Shown here piece by piece: positions 10,001-17,383 of a stretch of 34,191 nt of DNA. The translations under genes and the position numbers were made by a program. Origin of the DNA: Nitrospirota bacterium (GTDB taxonomy: Bacteria; Nitrospirota; Thermodesulfovibrionia; Thermodesulfovibrionales; JdFR-85). The notes beneath the pieces were generated by a model. It saw nothing but the letters and a program-made list of their open reading frames with translations. It was not told the DNA's origin and made no database searches. The DNA lies in contig WGER01000075.1 of the NCBI GenBank assembly GCA_015492645.1, positions 1 to 34,191 of the forward strand, in the 5' to 3' direction. The first letter of the stretch is position 1, and the number at the start of each line of letters is the position of its first letter.

Positions 10001-12242
10001 CAGATGGGCAGTGCTGGGTGTATCTAATGCGGTAGTGCAGGATGGGGTGCTGGCTAAATGGCTTGCCCTTCCGGAAGACGGTGATTATTGTGTGCGGCTA
10101 ACTGCTGTGGATAAACTTGAGCAAAAAACAGCGACAAGCGTAAATGTAAGGGTTGATACCCATCCCCCTCAGCCTCCTGATCTTTCAGGTGAGACAGAGA
10201 ACAGGACAGACGTAAGGCTGAGATGGACCGCTAATACAGAGCCTGACCTTGCAGGGTACAATCTCTACAGGAATGGCATGAGACTGAATGGTGAACTCAT
10301 TACAGAGATTCAGTATATTGATCGGGGTCTGGCTGAAGGAAGTTATACATATACTGTAAAAGCGGTAGATCGGGCAGGTTGGGAGAGTGGACCCTCCAAT
10401 GAGGTGAAAATAAAGGTTGATCTGACGGGACCCTCTGTGAGGATAGGTCTTCCAGAAGATGGCTCAAGGATAGGTGGCCTCGTTGATATCAAGGGCACAG
10501 CATTTAGCAGGGATGATTTCAAAGAATACAGGCTCTATATGGGAAGAGGCAGTATGCCCGACTCGTGGAGTTTGCTTAGAAGGTCCCCACTGCCGATCTC
10601 ATATGGGGTTCTGGGTAAAATGGATACCACAGGGCTTAAGGATGGAGAGGTATACACCATAAAACTCGAGGCCGAGGATATTGTTGGTAATATCAATACA
10701 ACTCAGGTAACCACCACAGTTGACAATACCCCACCTTCGGCTCCTGTACTACTAACTGTGGTTGCTGACGGAGAGGATGTTACAGTGACCTGGAGTTCAA
10801 ATACAGAGCCAGACCTTGCCGGCTATCTCCTTTACCGTAATGATGAACTGGCCAATAGCGAAAGCGTAGTGATTGGTAACCTCTTTCCGTACGTTTTATC
10901 CGAGACAGTCTACTTCGATGAGGGGCTCCCAGACGGTAGATTCCGATACTATGTGGTTGCAATGGATGAGGCAGGGAATATGAGTGAGGAGTCAAATGCC
11001 ATTGAGGTTGCCATAGACACGCATCCACCCCATGCAGTAATTGTGGAGCCTGAAGATGGAGAGAGGTTTGAGAAGACTATTGTCGTAAGGGCTGATACTG
11101 CTGATCTTGATATAAAACAGGTACGATTTGAATACAGGAGCACAGCAGAGACCACATGGACACCCCTGGCGTCTGCTGACACACCACCCTATATCGTCAA
11201 CCTCAATCCTGAAGAACATGGTTTGACTTACGGAGAGTATAACCTGAGGGCAGTGGCTACGGATGAGGGTGGAAACACAGACCCAACCCCAGGGTTTATC
11301 ACAGTTGTTTATACCGATCTTACCCCACCTGAGGCCCCAGTTGACCTGAAGGCACGAACAGATGGAAGGGATGTCATCCTTAGATGGACGGCTGGTACAG
11401 AGTCAGATCTTCAGGGATATAACATTTACAGGATACATAAAAATGAAAAGGTGAAACTCAATACAGTACCATTAGATGATACCGTTTTTTATGACAGGGG
11501 ACTTGCAGATGGCTTTTATACCTATGAAGTGACGGCTGTTGATATCTATACCAATGAAAGCAGGCCATCCAACCGGGCAGAGGCAAGGGTGTATGCACCT
11601 GTTATAAACCAGCCTTATACGCCTGCAGCAGATAAGGTGGTTCAGATTGAAGGAGAAAAGGCAGAGCCTGATGCAACAGTTGAGGTGTTTGTGGATGCGA
11701 TTTCTCAGGGCACTACAACATCAGACGAAAATGGCCACTTTACATTTGATGTGATCCTTAATCCTGGTGAAAACAGGATAACTGCAAGGTCAGATAAAGA
11801 CGGAAACAGAAGCAGGCTCTCAGAGCAGGTTGTGATTGTCTATAATGAGCCTCCTGCTGCTCCTGCGGGTCTTGTGCCTGATACTAAAGACTACACTGTT
11901 ACACTTACTTGGGATCCAAATACAGAGCCTGACCTGGTTGGATACAATGTCTACAGAGGCGATGAGAGGTTAAACAGACTGATTCTTATGACTTCTGGGA
12001 CCGTCGTGGCATCCAGTTACTATTTCACGCATGAACCTGGACATGCCTTTGATGGGGACCCTTCAACATACTGGATGACCTATTCCTATTCAGGTCAGAT
12101 AGGACCTCAATGGTTGGAGATTGATCTACCAACATCTGAACTTATCAATACAATAGAGGTTCAATGGGAGAGTTTTCAATATTCTGGTAATGTATATGAG
12201 ATACAGGTATGGACAGGTTATACATGGATCATCAGACCATAA
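1026..12242 (+). CDS. Giant secreted multidomain protein, N-terminal part (metallopeptidase-like, toroid, CARDB, propeller, Ig, FN3); broken by frameshift
   Basis: The frame covers 3,738 residues. GGAGG at 1017-1021 favours ATG 1026. Residues 1-30 look like a signal peptide. H161-E-M-L-H165 is an HExxH zinc-metallopeptidase motif, followed by GGDHW near 191 and SPLDLYLMG. Residues about 365-622 carry five QW-type repeats (QNSDGGWG, QNEDGGWG, QNPDGGFG), an alpha/alpha toroid like terpenoid cyclases. Four CARDB domains follow (about 623-1076), then an SPNGDG FlgD-like domain, a TolB-like beta-propeller (about 1182-1637), more FlgD-like domains (starting near 1735, 2432 and 2646), several TPP-linked Ig domains, and FN3 domains from 3044 with the signature NTEPDLAGY. 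A discoidin (F5/8 C) domain starts at about 3656 and is cut by the stop at 12240-12242; its continuation is in the next frame. It is likely exported and cell-surface or extracellular. No substrate can be inferred. Confidence 0.9.
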   Translation: MLLRCMKKGVFFIWCLFFLSTILNLSIVEASEFKVNTIDDYGNITVMEVEGNYDATLPDGTINEGPRQTIAKEFFRLHKDEYDFLVIFTNFNFQMPEEETKAFYHPIKNDVRGIGIDEFDYSALYGSNGRLQGIIDMGNINGLGLTPFEPGFEETLSTLSHEMLHRWGAYVRFRDGNGNVSNALLGRGGDHWSFLLDTDGSVLYGNDWQDNGDGTFTSVGTGKYYSPLDLYLMGFIDRTRVPPMLLIDNPSIEPARLPEKGVTIKGEPQYVTIDDIIAVEGERIPDVYSSQKSFKMAFILLTLPGTFRIEGVFRLEDLRNEWITRFSVLTDGMGIVQVTSTLKEELPENPGVIPPVLKARRLPPDIEDGIRWLMRHQDFDGSWVAIEQTTERDTAEAVLALSNFEMAFEHYLKGLQWLEKTGSRNMDYLVRKVMALTEADRDVTPLIDEILSRQNSDGGWGSGATYMSNPVDTSFALMALAVSGYSGDPSVLIKAIEYLKDRQNEDGGWGSDHSSTVQATTNVLMAFNRYRDSYPLEEYIQRGTQWLMAHQNPDGGFGNSPSTVYDTALSVLALRELNVSTEITNRSLSYLLDNQTESGSWYESPYQTALAVRAVWKANIDPDLSIKAEDISFIPSSVTSLPSDVVITARVWNNGRTGVSQAKVALYRGAISETTKLAEQTLAFPGQSATSVTFPITVKDRNSDSYIIVVDPDNNVKESSETNNQASRYIYLEPTYDFVVTPQDISLSSEKVKIYDNLTITADITNRGTSDAYNLQVRIFIDLPEDPYEIATLNLDVPAGETVTAEYKWDATVEGVSLPLTVEVDPIGFFSELSEDNNRATVPLTVEGATEPNLMVSYKEMVFTPEPAKKLGDLTISVPVKNNGFSDASGVVVEFYLGIPGVDGALIGRQTIEKIAPGENRIVSVLWQKIPVSGEKTVYVTVDPDNLISEIKEDDNEAFRKITILDLPDLAVSTNSITFEPSAPKEGDRVSINVIVKNMGGRDVQDVTVDVYGNNKKVGTEVIPLIGADADASVSFVYDTTGMEGAHEITVKVDPLNLIVEKSEDNNQASRVLGVQDADLWVSEPYISPNGDGIKDSTDFFFRLRTPQTVEVVVIDGNGSTVRVFSGPELTDTTGTTITWDGIDSEGRVVADGQYRIEVVDRDDNVLGGLSVVVDNNRLPFKDAIGTDYLWQKNMTCMLPQINPEQWKWLPDESGIVFWIDYEDSDTPEYPAGLYRMAPDGEDIKRLIPDDWNTSDNPEFIYYNFRGYPSPDSSKVAFLFWKVNRKTQDLSFELWTVDVNGERLNYIDSISPEAWYHGFYNILWSPDGNYLGYIKASAVDDYVLYIVNINTLERIAVDSQVWYTYEGEMAWSPDSTEIAYQAGECDQNYNCYSEIRVADIQGNKRALREINGLLYWFAPDRIVLWGYGDRDEELWLIDTEGDADKRIAESTERYISISPDHRFFAFVAKSQGILSLYLSDIYGNIKQIERLTASDYRCLPYFSRVIWDRESKRIAFMKTVADNDAICSEPYGPFIELFELDTNGSRTIAISSVDGTDVRLNGWLSDGVTIILTDPYQGIFAIDTNHGTEVPILSGYYRDVDISPLERYVTFYRKADSSSICYNKGSNDIWSISSLLNLTVEIRVKSETSHLILKGTATDLYFEGYKLEYADVKEPDRWVLIKPPSDLPVVNDVITVWVPPHKGRFYVRLTAWDRAGNVLQRVRQISWGKPTGIIGLYLTETLFSPNGDGVKDSVELHYKVLDPVHLEFYIYDERGTLIRTFYRDYTETVNDFIVWDGRDDAGNLVSDGLYKIRVFNYEFFVEVDNTLPDINISFSNKNAYPLGWWKYIKGYSQPLWAHVVDKNLKEWRIELGFGDNPERWYRLMGGSSLVSVFDPAGTPLDPPKDILMASFGPESSYLYDFHIVERMIGSTKVPIVKVRRFGIGMDLDWLNNARLRLSASDSGGNRITMMTGFIPERMFIYKVKNDRDKLIEILKGGQIIGPPGVYRFYLQETIREKLDSITVQYMRYWFVDEKRDYVTDWVWNDGESISGVDDGKIEFLWDSSDLESGMRYYVVRFKAVDEAGQEYYSNEVRMGNALDLYSPSCAQMNRVPSFRIYNLIKDLLYLKLQIKAHYWGDDPEFAEWTDFKVWDISKGDEIPEGFFEVEVPVLKEGVLYNIRIVGKDEEGIVYSRETSYPNICVDIEIEPSTEEMPCNSLKTSIDFNVKITVSNPVLIEPDTVWVTFGEQRKEINNLDVRDFGSLEISFDSSLMSEGNHLVNAGFIYRDLVNGITKEATIRLPSYITVDHTPPEADILSPPEGSEVCPVEINTEGKRWSGIPVEGVATDNLGGIYFLQVKKEDGQWATVSTFNSKGESVPLRDGTDKRGLLGIWDVSGLKDRNISLRLKVIDRMGNVSCDETHFLIDKVIEINSIKLNNTLFSPNGDQIMDDVTVYYNTDEAATVDIKVYPVQILPNGDYYLNPVPIRTVASGLKHPGGYGEVIWYGIDDSGGVVPDGIYGIVVNAIDSCSNAGQKGVYVEVDNTAPYVEITKPMEGDPIGNIVEVWGTVRDPNLAEYHLEAINKETGKRISFSSGTRSIDNEVVGRWSTAGLSGSWELVLTATDKVGNKSSKSITVNLADRVSLIKDLKISPEVFSPNGDGRLDKTVILYELTDGCIVDLEIINDSGAVVKRYRTSVDSAGVYKYTWDGTDMLGDVVQEGEYKIKLIASLLSNTTVREEEAITGVVDYTPPRVDITTPLNDSYLDATEIPVVGTISDENLLYYSIINVGPSGEILIDEGSQSREAHTFGILNELPEGQYRLKVVARDSAENTEEKTIVFVLDRTPPEVLLLSPVDGEIYGGREGTVEIKGSITERNLETYIIRYTSVKTPLQWKTLARSEDPPQGDILYQWRTDRDVVEDGIYVLSLYAKDLAGHEAETRVKITIDNTVPLVYIKEPEEGQYIKGPVEVLGTVDDLSLDRYEVEFAEGECSGAYRWAVLGVSNAVVQDGVLAKWLALPEDGDYCVRLTAVDKLEQKTATSVNVRVDTHPPQPPDLSGETENRTDVRLRWTANTEPDLAGYNLYRNGMRLNGELITEIQYIDRGLAEGSYTYTVKAVDRAGWESGPSNEVKIKVDLTGPSVRIGLPEDGSRIGGLVDIKGTAFSRDDFKEYRLYMGRGSMPDSWSLLRRSPLPISYGVLGKMDTTGLKDGEVYTIKLEAEDIVGNINTTQVTTTVDNTPPSAPVLLTVVADGEDVTVTWSSNTEPDLAGYLLYRNDELANSESVVIGNLFPYVLSETVYFDEGLPDGRFRYYVVAMDEAGNMSEESNAIEVAIDTHPPHAVIVEPEDGERFEKTIVVRADTADLDIKQVRFEYRSTAETTWTPLASADTPPYIVNLNPEEHGLTYGEYNLRAVATDEGGNTDPTPGFITVVYTDLTPPEAPVDLKARTDGRDVILRWTAGTESDLQGYNIYRIHKNEKVKLNTVPLDDTVFYDRGLADGFYTYEVTAVDIYTNESRPSNRAEARVYAPVINQPYTPAADKVVQIEGEKAEPDATVEVFVDAISQGTTTSDENGHFTFDVILNPGENRITARSDKDGNRSRLSEQVVIVYNEPPAAPAGLVPDTKDYTVTLTWDPNTEPDLVGYNVYRGDERLNRLILMTSGTVVASSYYFTHEPGHAFDGDPSTYWMTYSYSGQIGPQWLEIDLPTSELINTIEVQWESFQYSGNVYEIQVWTGYTWIIRP
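4281..9015 (+). repeat. Four dispersed SPNGD (FlgD-like Ig) coding repeats
   Basis: Copies of the SPNGD motif open FlgD-like Ig modules near 4285, 6253, 8341 and 8983. The first three share the DNA core TCACCAAATGGTGAC. The fourth is diverged (TCCCCGAATGGGGATGG). Each module then runs through a W-D/Y-G-x-D segment and a (V/Q)xDGxY segment. Identity at DNA level among the first three copies points to duplication within this gene rather than convergence alone. Confidence 0.75.
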
Positions 12243-13068
12243 TAGAGAACAACAGAGAGGAAACCAACAGGATTGAATTCTCTCCTTCATACAGGACAGA
12301 CAGGATCAGGCTTTACATAAAACGGGTTAATGACCCCGAAAGCAGACAGTTGAGGCTGTCGGATGTAAAGATCTGGGTGGACAGGCCTGTTAAAGACAGT
12401 GTTTATACCGATGGAGGCCTCCTTGATGGTAAATACAACTATAGAGTTACCGCAGTTGACTATTATGGATTTGAGAGTTCCCCATCAGATGAGGTACAGG
12501 TAGAAGTAGGTGATACAGAACCACCTGTGCCTCCTCAGGGCCTTGTTGCCACCGCTTCAGGACCTGATGTGCTTCTGACCTGGATGCCCAACACAGAACC
12601 TGACCTGGCAGGATACAACATCTACAGGCTCTCATCTGAGGGATGGTCAAGAATAAATGAGGTGCTGATTACATCACCTGAATACACAGACAGAGGGCTC
12701 TCCAATGGTATCTATACATACAGGGTGACGGCCATTGATGCAGTGGGTAACGAAAGCATGCCCTCAAATGAGGCATCGGCGACTGTGTACATCGGACAGC
12801 CCGGACCACCCCTGAATCTGACAATTACAGCACCTGCTGAAGGGGCCTCCCTTGTGGCGATATGGCAGTATAGCGGTGGTGCATCAGGATACAATCTTTA
12901 CAGAGGCACCGTCTCGGGGGGGCCATATAGTAGAGTCAACAGTATGCCAATCAGAGAGACGACCTATACTGACCGAGGCCTCACAAACGGTACAACTTAT
13001 TACTATGTGGTTACTGCAGTTGATGCCTATGGCAATGAGAGTGCCTACTCCAACGAGGCGATGGGTAT
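10155..13068 (+). repeat. Fibronectin type III repeat series with NTEPDLAGY signature
   Basis: Six FN3 domains share a central signature. Near-identical DNA encoding NTEPDL(A/V)GY occurs at about 10233, 10800, 11919 and 12590. A diverged copy (GTESDLQGY) lies at about 11394 and a weak one (GGASGY) at about 12870. Each domain ends with a Y-T/V-x-A-x-D segment before the next PP-rich linker. The fourth domain is interrupted by the discoidin insertion. The series crosses the frameshift, which supports one original reading frame. Confidence 0.8.
12200..12242 (+). other. Frameshift zone joining the two halves of the giant gene
   Basis: The upstream frame stays open to the TAA at 12240-12242. The downstream frame is open from just after a TGA at 12197-12199. 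The change of frame must therefore lie in these 43 bases. A discoidin domain starts in the first frame (GHAFDGDPSTYW) and finishes in the second (RIRLYIKRV...VKIWVD). The second frame is reached by stepping back one base, so the sequence looks one base short. There is no X-XXY-YYZ slippery heptamer and no homopolymer longer than two bases. A point deletion or sequencing error is more likely than programmed shifting. Confidence 0.85.
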
Positions 13069-16000
13069 ACCAGAAGACACCGTGGCTCCCGCACCTCCCC
13101 TTCTTTACCATCCCATCTATGCCAATGAGAGTGTCAAGTTGAATAGAAAGAGGACCGTTGTTGCCGGAAGTGCCGAGCCCGGTGCCACAATCGAAGTTTA
13201 CAGGAATAACCTGATAGAAAGGGTGGTTACTTCAAGAATTGATGATGGTATCTCTAAGTATCTCCTTGATGCCGAAACAGGTTACATTACACTCTCGAGG
13301 GATGGAAGACATGCAGTGTACGAAAGAGGCGGATCTATATGGTTTATGAGCCTTGACACCGGGTTGTCAGAGATGGTGGTGCCAGAGGGGTACGCGCCAG
13401 TTTTATCGCCTGAGGGTGACAAGATAGCCTATGGTTATTTTGAAGATGGTACACTCCGGATCAGGGTCTACGATCTCACCACACATCAGGATACAACCCT
13501 TACGGATGACTTATATTCAGTTGAGTTAGACCCGGTCTGGTCAGCCGATGGGACAAAGATAGCCTTTGTTAGCAATCGTGAGGACAACAGGTATAATGTA
13601 TGGGTGGCAGACCTGAAGAGAGACTCTCTCACCAGGATCACCAATGTCGACAGTGCAGCCATGCCGAGATTCTCTCCTGACATGAGGTGGATGACCTTTT
13701 TTGAAGGTCAGACACTTTATATTGTAGACCTTTCAACTGAGGAGGTCAGAGAGATTGACTCCCTGACAGATGGATATACCGGGGGCTGGTCTCCAGACAG
13801 TAAAAGGGTTGCCTTTATCTCATACCGCGAGGGAAGGCCAGGGATATACATAATGGATGTCATAACAGGACACCAGTACCTCCTTGTATCCTCTCCAGGT
13901 ATATATGATCTACTGTGGTTGCCGGATGGTAGAGGTGTGGGATATCTGACAGATGAGGGAGGTCTGAGTTCACTATGGATCAAACCAACAGATTCAGAGG
14001 AAGAGAGGGTGCTAATAGAAGGGCTTCTACCCGGTGCCTCTATGCTCTCATCCGGTCCTGGCACAATCGCATTTAGAGAGGAGGACAGTCTCTTTATAGT
14101 TGAATTAAAGGGACACTTTATTATCAGAGACGTTGCTCTGGAAGAAGGGGAAAACACCTTCTATGCAACCGCAGTAGATGACTCCGATAATAGAAGTAAA
14201 CAGTCTGACAGGATTTTGGTAATACTGAATACCGAGAATATGCCAGATCTGGAGATTTCGGATAGTGACATCTACATATATCCTACCTCTCCTGTGGAAG
14301 GTGAAGAGGTGGTAATTAATTTGGTCATATGGAACAGGGGTGAGGCCGATGCTAATAATGTCGAAGTGGACCTTTATGTATGGGATTCCAGTGGTGAGAT
14401 GGATCTACTCAAAACAGAGAGTATAGAGAAGATCCCTGCCCACTCTGCAAGTCTTGTCACTGCAGAATGGAATAGCAGAGGTCACGAGGGTGTTAACAGG
14501 ATAATAGGGGTGGTTGATCCACTGGACGGTATTGATGAGGTGAGGGAATCAAATAACTATTCAATAAAGGAATTTAGAGTGGCTGACAGAGAGGGGCTCC
14601 TTCTCAGGATCTCAACTGATTCAGAACAGTACAGAAGCATGGAGGATGTGGTGATAGATATCACTCTGAGCAACAGTGGAAGAGAGGTGGATGGAATACT
14701 GAGGGTTACTGTAGAGGACGCAAATGGAGATGAGGTGGCCCGGGTCTGTGAGATTGAGATAACCATGCCCTATGCCTCAGAAGAGAGATATTCCTGTAAA
14801 TGGAATACGGACCTTCTGTATGCCGGGCAGTACCGGATTCATACTGTTGTATTAGCCGAGGGAGGCGTGATAGCCGAAGATACAGTGATGATGGTTATCC
14901 TGCCAGATATAGATGTGGACATCCTTCCATCAACAGACAGATCAACTTATCGTCCTAAAGAAGATGTGAAAATTAGTGTTGAGATATTGAACAATGGTCT
15001 GAATTATATCGTTCCAGAGATAATTCTCAAGTTGAAGATCTTAGACCCCATGGGCAGTACGGCCTTTGCAGAGGATCAGAGGGTTACGATGCTATTACCG
15101 ATGACCTCTGTAAAACTGAAAAGCCTCTGGAATACAGGGGTCTCTCTGCCCGGAGATTACACACTTGTTGTTGAGGGTTACCTTGATGGGCAGTTTGTCT
15201 CTCATAGGGAGATGAGATTCTGGATAGAGCCCGAAGTTATGTTTAATGGCAGGATAGTCTCGATGCCCTCCACGCTCGGATACGGGAATAACTTCAGGAT
15301 TGATTATCAGATTAAAAACACCGGAAATGTTTCTGCAAAAGGTGTGACTGTAGAAGTCCAGATAATGGATCCTGACTCACACAATAAGATGGATTCAAGA
15401 CAGGAAGTGTTTGACCTATCAATCAGCGGGACTCATAGGGGGACATTTTACTTTTCTACAGATGGGCTCAGTCTGAAAAGATACAGGGTGGTATTACAGG
15501 TGGAGTTCAGGGGAGTGACCTATCAGATTGATGCAGGCCATCTCACAATAATAGACAATAGACCCCCTCTGGTGGAGGTCCTGACACCAGAGGAAGGTGG
15601 CCACTATAACTCTGAGTTTATAATATCCGTATTGGTTGAGGATGATGGCTCAGGTGTAGAGAATGTCGAATACAGGATGGATGAGGGGGACTGGCAGAAG
15701 ATGGCCCTATCGGACCCCGCCTCTCACAGGTATATGGCAACCTTTAAGCCTACCAATGTGGATGAGGGTGATCATGTCATATACCTGAGGGCAACTGATA
15801 GGGAAGGAAACCAGAGTATACCAGTATCCGTACATATCACAATTGATTTTACACCTCCTGAGCCGCCCCGTATATTATATCCTGAAGATGGTGCCTACCT
15901 GTCATCGGAGGAGGTAGAGATTAAGGGTGTTGCAGAGCCTGGTGCACTTGTAGAGATGGGGTTTATCGAGGTCTTCCAGAGCACAGCAGATCCTGAGACC

Positions 16001-17383
16001 GGTGAGTTTTCTTTCACAGTAAACATTCTTCCGGGAAAGAATGTTCTGCTTTTTACCGCAAAAGACAGGGCAGGAAACATTAGCAGAACAATCAGATACA
16101 CCCTCTACCTCGGCAGACTCGATGTAAAAAAGAGTATATCTTTAAAACCGAGGGTCCTTGTCTGGTTTCTTGGTGAAGATAGGAGAAAGGCCCCATGTAG
16201 ATTGAATAGAGATGGAGGTGGAAGATCTGATGACTGTACAGACCTGATTGAGTTTATAGAAGATTCAATCAGCGGTATGAGCGGGATATATAAGATGGTC
16301 ATTGATGAGGAAGACTTCATTGAGTCTTTCCGGTCAGCCATCTATAATACGTATATAATTGTTGATCTCCATGATTGTGGGACGAGAGGGGATCAACACA
16401 AGAGACAGCATCTTCGGCCAGAAATACAGAGAGAATTAAGGGAGTCCATCTTCAGGGGAGAAGGTGTGGTTGTGGTAAAAAACCATCCTTCTGAGTGGCC
16501 CGAGTTGAGAAAGGCCCTTGGTGTGAAAATCAGGGGAAGGGCGGTAACCAGAGGTGATAAAGTAGTCTTTAGTAGTTCTGAGATATCAGAAGAGACTGTA
16601 GCCGAATTTTACGGCACTTACATACAGGTTGAGAATTACTCAGGTGAGGTGGTAGGATCGTTTAAAGATGGTGATAATCCATCTGTTGTGATCAATCGAT
16701 TTGGAAATGGCTCAACGGTGCTGTTTACATTCAACCCTGTGGATATTGTTAATAGGGAGGTCTCTACTCAGATCTTCCAGAATGCCCTATATTACGTGAG
16801 TCCTAAGGAGCAGGAGATTTATCCATATTCTGTTGTGTCAGTATATATATCTCTCATGGCCAGGTATAGGGACTTTGAGGTGAAGGTGTCAGAAGAGGTG
16901 CCGGACGAGGTTGTGATTGTTCACTCCTCAGAGGGTTTTAAAGTAGATGGACACAGTATAAAATGGGAGGGAGTTGTAAAACAAGATACGATTAAAGAAC
17001 TCTCTTATATGGTCAGAATTCCGGACAGGAGCGGTTCATATCTATTCACGACAGAGGTGTTTTATGTTACTGACAGTTCAGTGTCTGAGCAAGAGAGGAC
17101 AATTATAGTTTCTGTAGATAAGACCTTAGGAGAGATAATGGATTATATAATTTATGCTATTTCAGAGGTCGGATATAGTAATTCCAAAGTTATAGTGAAT
17201 ATACTCAAAAGGATCCAACAACGACCTACAGAGAGCAGAAGAGATATAGAAAAGAGCATCAGAGATATATTAAGGGTTGTGGAATTGATAGAAGATATAG
17301 ACATTGACGGGAAAGAGGATTTGAGACTGACACTGGACAGGATTCTTGTGATGTATGGGGTTATGTGGTCTGAGTCAGGATGA
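12209..17383 (+). CDS. Giant secreted multidomain protein, C-terminal part after the frameshift
   Basis: The frame covers 1,724 residues with no signal peptide and a poor ribosome site at ATG 12209, so it is read here as the continuation of the upstream gene. Order: end of the discoidin domain (to about 58), end of the FN3 domain that contains it (59-102), two more FN3 domains (about 104-290), an Ig domain begun at about 295 and interrupted by a TolB-like beta-propeller (about 343-632; motifs LSPEGDKIAY, WSADGTKIAF, WSPDSKRVAF), then resumed at 634-673. A CARDB domain (about 680-790), several Ig-like domains, and a Rossmann-like region resembling class I amidotransferase/ThuA domains (about 1313-1510, with YIIVDLHDC and FRGEGVVVV) follow. 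A beta domain and a helical tail end the protein. No C-terminal anchor or sorting signal is visible. The stop overlaps the next gene in an ATGA. Confidence 0.85.
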   Translation: MDRLYMDHQTIIENNREETNRIEFSPSYRTDRIRLYIKRVNDPESRQLRLSDVKIWVDRPVKDSVYTDGGLLDGKYNYRVTAVDYYGFESSPSDEVQVEVGDTEPPVPPQGLVATASGPDVLLTWMPNTEPDLAGYNIYRLSSEGWSRINEVLITSPEYTDRGLSNGIYTYRVTAIDAVGNESMPSNEASATVYIGQPGPPLNLTITAPAEGASLVAIWQYSGGASGYNLYRGTVSGGPYSRVNSMPIRETTYTDRGLTNGTTYYYVVTAVDAYGNESAYSNEAMGIPEDTVAPAPPLLYHPIYANESVKLNRKRTVVAGSAEPGATIEVYRNNLIERVVTSRIDDGISKYLLDAETGYITLSRDGRHAVYERGGSIWFMSLDTGLSEMVVPEGYAPVLSPEGDKIAYGYFEDGTLRIRVYDLTTHQDTTLTDDLYSVELDPVWSADGTKIAFVSNREDNRYNVWVADLKRDSLTRITNVDSAAMPRFSPDMRWMTFFEGQTLYIVDLSTEEVREIDSLTDGYTGGWSPDSKRVAFISYREGRPGIYIMDVITGHQYLLVSSPGIYDLLWLPDGRGVGYLTDEGGLSSLWIKPTDSEEERVLIEGLLPGASMLSSGPGTIAFREEDSLFIVELKGHFIIRDVALEEGENTFYATAVDDSDNRSKQSDRILVILNTENMPDLEISDSDIYIYPTSPVEGEEVVINLVIWNRGEADANNVEVDLYVWDSSGEMDLLKTESIEKIPAHSASLVTAEWNSRGHEGVNRIIGVVDPLDGIDEVRESNNYSIKEFRVADREGLLLRISTDSEQYRSMEDVVIDITLSNSGREVDGILRVTVEDANGDEVARVCEIEITMPYASEERYSCKWNTDLLYAGQYRIHTVVLAEGGVIAEDTVMMVILPDIDVDILPSTDRSTYRPKEDVKISVEILNNGLNYIVPEIILKLKILDPMGSTAFAEDQRVTMLLPMTSVKLKSLWNTGVSLPGDYTLVVEGYLDGQFVSHREMRFWIEPEVMFNGRIVSMPSTLGYGNNFRIDYQIKNTGNVSAKGVTVEVQIMDPDSHNKMDSRQEVFDLSISGTHRGTFYFSTDGLSLKRYRVVLQVEFRGVTYQIDAGHLTIIDNRPPLVEVLTPEEGGHYNSEFIISVLVEDDGSGVENVEYRMDEGDWQKMALSDPASHRYMATFKPTNVDEGDHVIYLRATDREGNQSIPVSVHITIDFTPPEPPRILYPEDGAYLSSEEVEIKGVAEPGALVEMGFIEVFQSTADPETGEFSFTVNILPGKNVLLFTAKDRAGNISRTIRYTLYLGRLDVKKSISLKPRVLVWFLGEDRRKAPCRLNRDGGGRSDDCTDLIEFIEDSISGMSGIYKMVIDEEDFIESFRSAIYNTYIIVDLHDCGTRGDQHKRQHLRPEIQRELRESIFRGEGVVVVKNHPSEWPELRKALGVKIRGRAVTRGDKVVFSSSEISEETVAEFYGTYIQVENYSGEVVGSFKDGDNPSVVINRFGNGSTVLFTFNPVDIVNREVSTQIFQNALYYVSPKEQEIYPYSVVSVYISLMARYRDFEVKVSEEVPDEVVIVHSSEGFKVDGHSIKWEGVVKQDTIKELSYMVRIPDRSGSYLFTTEVFYVTDSSVSEQERTIIVSVDKTLGEIMDYIIYAISEVGYSNSKVIVNILKRIQQRPTESRRDIEKSIRDILRVVELIEDIDIDGKEDLRLTLDRILVMYGVMWSESG

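Noticed and set aside
12197-12242. Programmed -1 ribosomal frameshift joining the giant gene halves
   Set aside because: No slippery heptamer or homopolymer occurs in the only stretch where both frames are open, so a mutation or base-call error is simpler.
12209-17383. Second half of the giant gene as an independent gene
   Set aside because: It begins in mid-discoidin domain, lacks a signal peptide and has a poor ribosome site.
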